Below are positions 1 through 3,095 of a DNA stretch of 5,706 nt, piece by piece. The stretch lies in NCBI GenBank assembly GCA_016218635.1, contig JACRDJ010000169.1:1-5706 (forward strand), in the 5' to 3' direction. Position numbers and translations under genes: made by a program. The notes beneath the pieces were generated by a model. That model had not been told where the DNA came from. It saw only the letters and a program-made list of their open reading frames with translations, and did no database searches. Source of the stretch: Candidatus Iainarchaeum sp. (lineage in GTDB: Archaea > Iainarchaeota > Iainarchaeia > Iainarchaeales > JAFGBZ01). Each line of letters begins with the position of its first letter. Positions within the stretch are counted from its first letter, which is position 1.

Positions 1-199
1 CTGCTTTTTGTTTCAGCGTTGTTTTTACTTCCAGTTTAAACATTTTATTTGTTTCGGAGTTAAGAACCAGAATATCCACGCCTTTGGTATTTCCCAAAGT
101 CAACGTGCCAACCAAACCTCTGATGGCCAATTGGGATAAAACAGCGAATTCGCCCGCCAAATTTGATTGTTGGGTGTGTTGTCGTTCTTTTACAGCCAT
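1..199 (-). CDS. PD-(D/E)xK nuclease-like protein, N-terminal part (runs off left edge)
   Basis: Reading leftwards from an ATG at 199 gives 66 open codons with no stop before the window edge. The protein has GEF at residues 16-18 in an N-terminal helix, then a GNTKGVDILVL strand with Asp42, then LEVKT with Glu57 and Lys59. A helix Glu followed by D-x14-E-x-K is the layout of the PD-(D/E)xK nuclease fold, seen in small stand-alone hypothetical proteins and in Holliday-junction or restriction-type nucleases. The exact family and substrate are not recognised. The start at 199 is preferred because GGTGAT, a good archaeal ribosome binding site, lies at 203-208. An in-frame ATG at 217 would put that site inside the gene. 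It lies 41 bases downstream of the uvrC stop on the same strand, so it is probably co-transcribed with uvrC. Its base composition is more A/T-rich than the rest of the window. The C-terminus is not visible. Confidence 0.6.
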   Translation of the reverse strand, partial: MAVKERQHTQQSNLAGEFAVLSQLAIRGLVGTLTLGNTKGVDILVLNSETNKMFKLEVKTTLKQKA

Positions 200-202
200 A
201 TA

Positions 203-208
203 ATCACC
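203..208 (-). promoter_or_regulatory. Ribosome binding site of the nuclease-like gene
   Basis: The minus strand reads GGTGAT, complementary to the archaeal 16S 3' end, three bases before the ATG at 199. It favours the start at 199 over the in-frame ATG at 217. A TATA-like TTATAA around 225-230 lies about 28 bases before the ATG, so a separate promoter is also possible. The spacing to uvrC favours co-transcription. Confidence 0.5.
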
Positions 209-240
209 TTCTGCCATACCAATTATAAGATAACCGAAAA

Positions 241-1809
241 TTAATTTTTTGTATATCCTCTCATATTCTTCCTATACTTATTCGCAAACCGGTGCGCTTC
301 GTCGCGGATTAACTGCAGGAGTTTCAATGCCGGACTGCTCTTGGACAAAACAATCGGTTCGGATTTTGCAGGGATAAAGATTTCCTCATTTCGTTTCGCG
401 AGCCCGATGAGGGGCAGCTTCACGTTGATTTCATTCAATGCCGAAACGGCCGCACTCACCTGGGGCTTGCCCCCATCCACCAAAATCAAATCCGGCAAAG
501 GCAATTCCTTTGCCAGCGAACCAATGTAGCGGCGCACGATGACTTCCTTCATGGCCGCCGGATCATCGGCCGGGGAATCAAATCTGATCCGAAAATGCCG
601 GTAATGGCTCTTGAATGGTTTTCCGTTCATCAGCACCACCAGGGAAGCCGCCGTGTTCTTTCCTCCCAAATGCGAAATGTCAAACGCCTCAATGCGGACC
701 GGAAGAGCAGGCAGGAAGAGGGCATTGCGGAGTTCCTGAAGGGCATTCCCGGAAGGGTTCAGGGAATAATCCAGGTTTTTCTCCACCAATTCCAGGATTT
801 TTTTCTCTTCCGCGGAAGGCTGGTCGGTAACGGTTATCGGAAACCCCGCATTCAATGAAAGGGTTTCCGCCAGCGTGTCGAAATGGGCCAAGGGATTAAG
901 GGTGATGATGCGCTGGGGAGGCCGGTGATTGGCATAGTACTGAAGCAGGAAGTCTTCGAGTATGTCATCGGAAACCAGGGGGGTCAGGAACTCCGTGGTA
1001 TTCTTTCCCAGCAATGTTCCCTTGCGGAAAGGAAAAAGGGTGATGGCATAGCCGGAAACGGTTTTTTTACCCACCAAAAAATCCTTGTCCTTTTGGGTGA
1101 AGGTATCCACGAGCTGTTTTTCGGGTTTACCGGAAAGCAAGAACAACGCATTCCGGCGGTCAATGGCGAGCTCGAACTGCTTTTTCGCCGCAAAGTCCTT
1201 CATTTCCGATTCAATGACCGACAGGAGTTCCTCTTTTTTTCCGGAAAAAAACTGCTCCACTTTCTGAACGCTCTGCGCGTACGCTTCTTCGGAAATGTTT
1301 CCGATGCAGGGCGCACTGCATTGCCCTAAGTAGTATTTCAGGCAGGCCTTCTTGGGCAGAACCCGGCAGGTGCGGAGCTTGAACGTTTTCTCCAGGAGTT
1401 CGAGCGTTCTTCTGCGGGCGAATCCGTCCACGAAGGGACCCCAGATGCGTTTGGATTTTTCGATGCGGTTCTTGGGCGCCCGCACCACTTCCAGGCGGGG
1501 AAAGCGTTCCGCGGTCAGGCGCACGAACGGGTAACGATAGCTGTCTTTGAGGTCCACATTGTATTTGGACTTGAATTTCCGGATGAGATTGGATTCGAGT
1601 ATGAGCGCTTCGGTTTCGTTGTTGACGACAATGAAGTCCACGGATTCAATGACGGAAACCAGTTTGGCAGTCTTGGAGTCCACCGGGGTTCCGTGGAAAT
1701 AAGTTGAAACCCGTTTCTGCAGGTCCTTGGCTTTACCGACATAAATCACGTCCCCGCGGTGATTCTTGAACAAATAGACCCCGGGCGCGTGCGGCAGCAA
1801 GACATCCAT
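241..1809 (-). CDS. uvrC: UvrC, nucleotide excision repair nuclease subunit, short form without HhH domain
   Basis: UvrC makes both incisions around bulky DNA lesions after UvrA/UvrB recognition. The 522-residue product starts with a GIY-YIG nuclease domain (GVY at 10-12, VIYVGKAKDL from 21, Arg33). Next is a four-cysteine region (Cys148, 156, 164, 168) matching the reported iron-sulfur ligands of bacterial UvrC. A UVR helix pair (about 193-227) should bind UvrB. The RNase H-like nuclease domain follows, with AFDISH (Asp377), LVDGG (Asp445) and IRDEAHRFA (Asp503, His506). Bacterial UvrC is usually about 590-610 residues and ends in a tandem helix-hairpin-helix domain. Here only 13 residues follow RDEAHRFA before the stop, so that domain is absent. 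There is no frameshift, and both nuclease centres look intact. The ATG at 1809 has no ribosome binding site but a TATA-like box about 25 bases upstream, suggesting a leaderless transcript. uvrA and uvrB are not in this window. Confidence 0.96.
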   Translation of the reverse strand: MDVLLPHAPGVYLFKNHRGDVIYVGKAKDLQKRVSTYFHGTPVDSKTAKLVSVIESVDFIVVNNETEALILESNLIRKFKSKYNVDLKDSYRYPFVRLTAERFPRLEVVRAPKNRIEKSKRIWGPFVDGFARRRTLELLEKTFKLRTCRVLPKKACLKYYLGQCSAPCIGNISEEAYAQSVQKVEQFFSGKKEELLSVIESEMKDFAAKKQFELAIDRRNALFLLSGKPEKQLVDTFTQKDKDFLVGKKTVSGYAITLFPFRKGTLLGKNTTEFLTPLVSDDILEDFLLQYYANHRPPQRIITLNPLAHFDTLAETLSLNAGFPITVTDQPSAEEKKILELVEKNLDYSLNPSGNALQELRNALFLPALPVRIEAFDISHLGGKNTAASLVVLMNGKPFKSHYRHFRIRFDSPADDPAAMKEVIVRRYIGSLAKELPLPDLILVDGGKPQVSAAVSALNEINVKLPLIGLAKRNEEIFIPAKSEPIVLSKSSPALKLLQLIRDEAHRFANKYRKNMRGYTKN

Positions 1810-1829
1810 AAAAGGAAGAGGGAACGGAG

Positions 1830-1844
1830 TAAATAAAAGGAATC
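1830..1844 (-). promoter_or_regulatory. uvrC promoter (BRE/TATA-like), probably leaderless
   Basis: On the minus strand the sequence reads GATTCC followed by TTTTATTTA. The A/T box at 1830-1838 is centred about 25 bases before the uvrC ATG. The 20 bases before the ATG are pyrimidine-rich and hold no ribosome binding site. This fits an archaeal TATA box with transcription starting at or next to the start codon. Confidence 0.5.
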
Positions 1845-1865
1845 AGGTGAACGAAGGGGAACAGG

Positions 1866-1873
1866 ATTAATAA
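1866..1873 (+). promoter_or_regulatory. tspO TATA-like box
   Basis: ATTAATAA, preceded by purine-rich CAGG, is centred about 26 bases before the tspO ATG at 1896. It lies back to back with the uvrC promoter in the divergent region 1810-1895. No ribosome binding site precedes the ATG, so a leaderless mRNA starting near 1896 is likely. Confidence 0.5.
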
Positions 1874-1881
1874 CAGAGAAT

Positions 1882-1903
1882 GCATTCATTAACGCATGAA
1901 TGC
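1882..1903. promoter_or_regulatory. Inverted repeat across the tspO start, possible operator
   Basis: GCATTCAT (1882-1889) and ATGAATGC (1896-1903) are perfect 8-base inverted arms separated by TAACGC. The right arm begins with the tspO start codon and overlaps the expected transcription start. A dimeric repressor bound here would block initiation. Alternatively, in an RNA that starts further upstream, the arms could form a hairpin hiding the start codon. Confidence 0.45.
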
Positions 1904-2372
1904 CCGAAAAGGAATGGAACTAATCATCGCTATTCTGATCTGCCAGCTGGCAGGCGTAATCGGTTCCGTGTTCACGTTTCCGGCCATTACGGAATGGTAT
2001 TCTGAACTCATAAAACCGACTTTCACTCCACCCTCATGGGTATTTGGGCCCGCATGGATTACGCTTTACACCCTGATGGGAATTGCGTTGTTCGTGGTGT
2101 GGCAGGAGCGAACAAACAAACGCATCCAAAAAGGCATTCTGCTGTTTGGAATTCAGCTGGCACTCAATACCGGGTGGTCGGTTCTCTTCTTCGGACTCCG
2201 CCAGCCATTCTACGCATTCATTGAAATAATCCTCCTCTGGCTGGTCCTTGCATTCACCCTGCGTGAATTCCTTAAAATCAACAAAACGGCCGCATACCTC
2301 CTGCTTCCCTACCTGGCCTGGGTGAGCCTGGCCATGGCACTCAATTACAGCGTATGGGTGCTGAACGGGTAA
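1896..2372 (+). CDS. tspO: TspO/MBR family membrane protein
   Basis: The 158-residue product belongs to the tryptophan-rich sensory protein/peripheral benzodiazepine receptor family. These are five-helix membrane proteins that bind porphyrins and are linked to stress and redox responses. Five hydrophobic segments are visible at about 8-28, 50-70, 80-100, 105-124 and 131-155. Family hallmarks are W34...IKPTFTPPSWVFGPAW (39-54), then Y58 and MG (61-62), LNTGWSVLFF (90-99), and PYLAWVSLAMALNYSVW (138-154). The length equals the usual family size. Starting at Met1 (1896) fits a leaderless transcript from the TATA box at 1866-1873; Met7 (1914) would also work but has no better signal. It is divergent from uvrC and has its own promoter, so a functional link to its neighbours is not evident. 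The physiological ligand in this organism is unknown. Confidence 0.93.
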   Translation: MNARKGMELIIAILICQLAGVIGSVFTFPAITEWYSELIKPTFTPPSWVFGPAWITLYTLMGIALFVVWQERTNKRIQKGILLFGIQLALNTGWSVLFFGLRQPFYAFIEIILLWLVLAFTLREFLKINKTAAYLLLPYLAWVSLAMALNYSVWVLNG

Positions 2373-2375
2373 TGG

Positions 2376-2385
2376 ATTAAATAAA
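2376..2385 (+). promoter_or_regulatory. TATA-like box of the AbrB-ACT gene
   Basis: ATTAAATAAA begins four bases after the tspO stop codon and is centred about 25 bases before the ATG at 2405. It suggests separate, leaderless transcription of the regulator rather than co-translation with tspO. The sequence before the ATG (AAATCAATC) has no ribosome binding site. Confidence 0.45.
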
Positions 2386-2404
2386 GGAAAGCGCCAAATC
2401 AATC

Positions 2405-2785
2405 ATGGAAACCGTTTCCGTCCGCCTCGATGAGAAAGGGCGCGTGATTGTGCCCAATTCCTTCCGCGAAATGCTGGGACTGCGGACCGGTGAAGAAATG
2501 GTTCTCCAGTTCGACCCCGAAAACGGAAGACTCATTCTGTTTCCACTGGAGAAAGGAACCCGCAGAATCCGCATTGTTTTCGGAGACATTCCGGGGTCCC
2601 TGCACAAGGCCGCCGGAATACTGGCCCGCCACCAGGTGAACATCCTCTACTCGGAATCCCGCACCCGCTCCCGCGGCAAGGAAGCCGAATGGGAAGTGAC
2701 CGGAGACTTCTCCAAAACGGACCCCAAAAAGCTGGCGGCCGACCTCAAAAAAGAGCCAGCCATCCGGAAATTCACGTTCCACTGA
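2405..2785 (+). CDS. SpoVT/AbrB-ACT transcriptional regulator
   Basis: The 126-residue product has two domains. Residues 3-48 form a SpoVT/AbrB swapped-hairpin DNA-binding domain, recognised by VRLDEKGRVIVPNSFREMLG, the LRTGEE turn and the closing GRLILFPL strand. Residues 54-126 form an ACT-like domain, with strand RIRIVFG, the ligand loop DIPGSLHKAAGILA (61-74) and strand VNILYSESRTRS. ACT domains often bind amino acids at dimer interfaces, and AbrB domains bind DNA as dimers, so an amino-acid-responsive repressor is a sound inference. The neighbouring his operon starts 298 bases downstream on the same strand. Its HisG module lacks a regulatory domain, which makes histidine a candidate ligand. 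This is not shown by the sequence. The gene ends at a TGA and is followed by the his promoter region, so the two are probably transcribed separately. Confidence 0.85.
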   Translation: METVSVRLDEKGRVIVPNSFREMLGLRTGEEMVLQFDPENGRLILFPLEKGTRRIRIVFGDIPGSLHKAAGILARHQVNILYSESRTRSRGKEAEWEVTGDFSKTDPKKLAADLKKEPAIRKFTFH

Positions 2786-2792
2786 CCCGGAC

Positions 2793-2821
2793 GCAAGCCT
2801 TTTAAACTCTTGCAGGCAAGA
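2793..2821 (+). promoter_or_regulatory. his operon promoter with operator-like GCAAG/CTTGC repeats
   Basis: A TATA-like TTTTAAA lies at 2800-2806 and predicts a transcription start near 2828. It is flanked by GCAAG (2793-2797) and CTTGC (2809-2813), an inverted pair with 11 bases between. A second inverted pair, TCTTGC-AG-GCAAGA (2808-2821), lies between the box and the predicted start. Three half-sites around a TATA box are typical of an archaeal repressor site. The AbrB-ACT protein encoded next door is the obvious candidate binder. Confidence 0.45.
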
Positions 2822-2856
2822 ATGCTGCATGAATCCCACTTTTTTCCCACAATCCG

Positions 2857-2869
2857 GTGAGTGTCTTCA
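2857..2869 (+). repeat. 13-base direct repeat, left copy
   Basis: GTGAGTGTCTTCA is identical to 3083-3095. It reads GTG-AGT-GTC-TTC, which are the first codons of the fusion gene, but here it lies in a different frame from that gene. It looks like the left half of a target-site duplication around the GC-rich block. Confidence 0.6.
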
Positions 2870-3082
2870 CCGCGCCGTTTTCGCCCGGCGGTAACGAGTG
2901 CCCCCCTGCGGGGGCCAGTGCTACGCCGACACGTCCGGCGAGTACGGGGGCGCCTTCGGCAGCCCTTGCTACGCCTGTTTCGCCAAGCGGGAACGATAGC
3001 CCGCTTTCAGCGGCCCGTACTACGCTGACCCGCTCAACGAGTGATTCTTTTTTCTCCGGTGCCGATTCTTTCATTGACTGCA
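2870..3082. repeat. GC-rich block of degenerate 48-51-base tandem repeats with hairpins
   Basis: After a partial copy (about 2870-2883) come three clear units: 2884-2934 (51 bases), 2935-2982 (48) and 2983-3033 (51). A fourth, decayed, A/T-richer copy runs from 3034. Units one and three are closest, with about 36 of 51 positions identical by hand count. Unit two and the partial copy share a different ending (GTTTCGCC-like), so the higher-order period is about 99 bases. Each unit has a central hairpin: GCCCCC/GGGGGC (2900-2915), GGGCGCC/GGCAGCCC and CCGCT/AGCGG. An outer stem changes in a paired way, as CGGCG/CGCCG, GGCG/CGCC and AGCG/CGCT. The block is much richer in G+C than its surroundings. 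It stays open in one frame on each strand, but no known protein is recognised. It could be a small mobile or miniature element, a minisatellite, or a structured leader. Confidence 0.6.
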
Positions 3083-3095
3083 GTGAGTGTCTTCA
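3083..3095 (+). repeat. 13-base direct repeat, right copy, containing the start codon of the fusion gene
   Basis: This is identical to 2857-2869, and the copies start 226 bases apart. That distance is not a whole number of repeat units, so the match is not explained by unit periodicity. Here GTG-AGT-GTC-TTC is in frame with the HisG-HisC-HAD gene and supplies its likely start. Confidence 0.6.

Larger units (their letters stand above)
2829..3082 (+). other. Putative long 5' leader of the his operon
   Basis: This stretch separates the predicted transcription start from the GTG chosen as the start of the fusion gene. It holds a 21-codon open frame from ATG 2829 (stop at 2892), a GTG-started frame 2857-3108 through the repeats, a CGGTGA/TCACCG hairpin (2855-2872) and the repeat block. 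No conserved protein is visible in it. The leader is unusually long for an organism whose other first genes seem leaderless, which fits later insertion of the block. Confidence 0.35.

Noticed and set aside
883..1329. 148-codon plus-strand frame inside uvrC
   Set aside because: It lies opposite the UvrC UVR and linker region, with no start signal or recognisable motif.
2808..2821. Rho-independent-type terminator after the AbrB-ACT gene
   Set aside because: The palindrome has only a two-base loop and no T-run after it. Its place beside a TATA box fits an operator better.
2884..3033. CRISPR array
   Set aside because: The units are adjacent and degenerate, with no identical repeats separated by unique spacers, and no cas gene is in view.
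2802..3074. 90-codon minus-strand open frame through the repeat block
   Set aside because: It has no recognisable domain, crosses the his promoter and runs against the operon. Its repeats mirror those of the DNA block, so it is kept only as an observation on the repeat.
2884..3082. Integron attC site
   Set aside because: The units fold into bulged hairpins, which recalls attC, but the RYYYAAC/GTTRRRY core boxes are absent.
3041..3082. GTG at 3041 as the start of the fusion gene
   Set aside because: It would add 14 residues from the decayed repeat unit with no HisG similarity, while the GTG at 3083 immediately precedes the first HisG strand.
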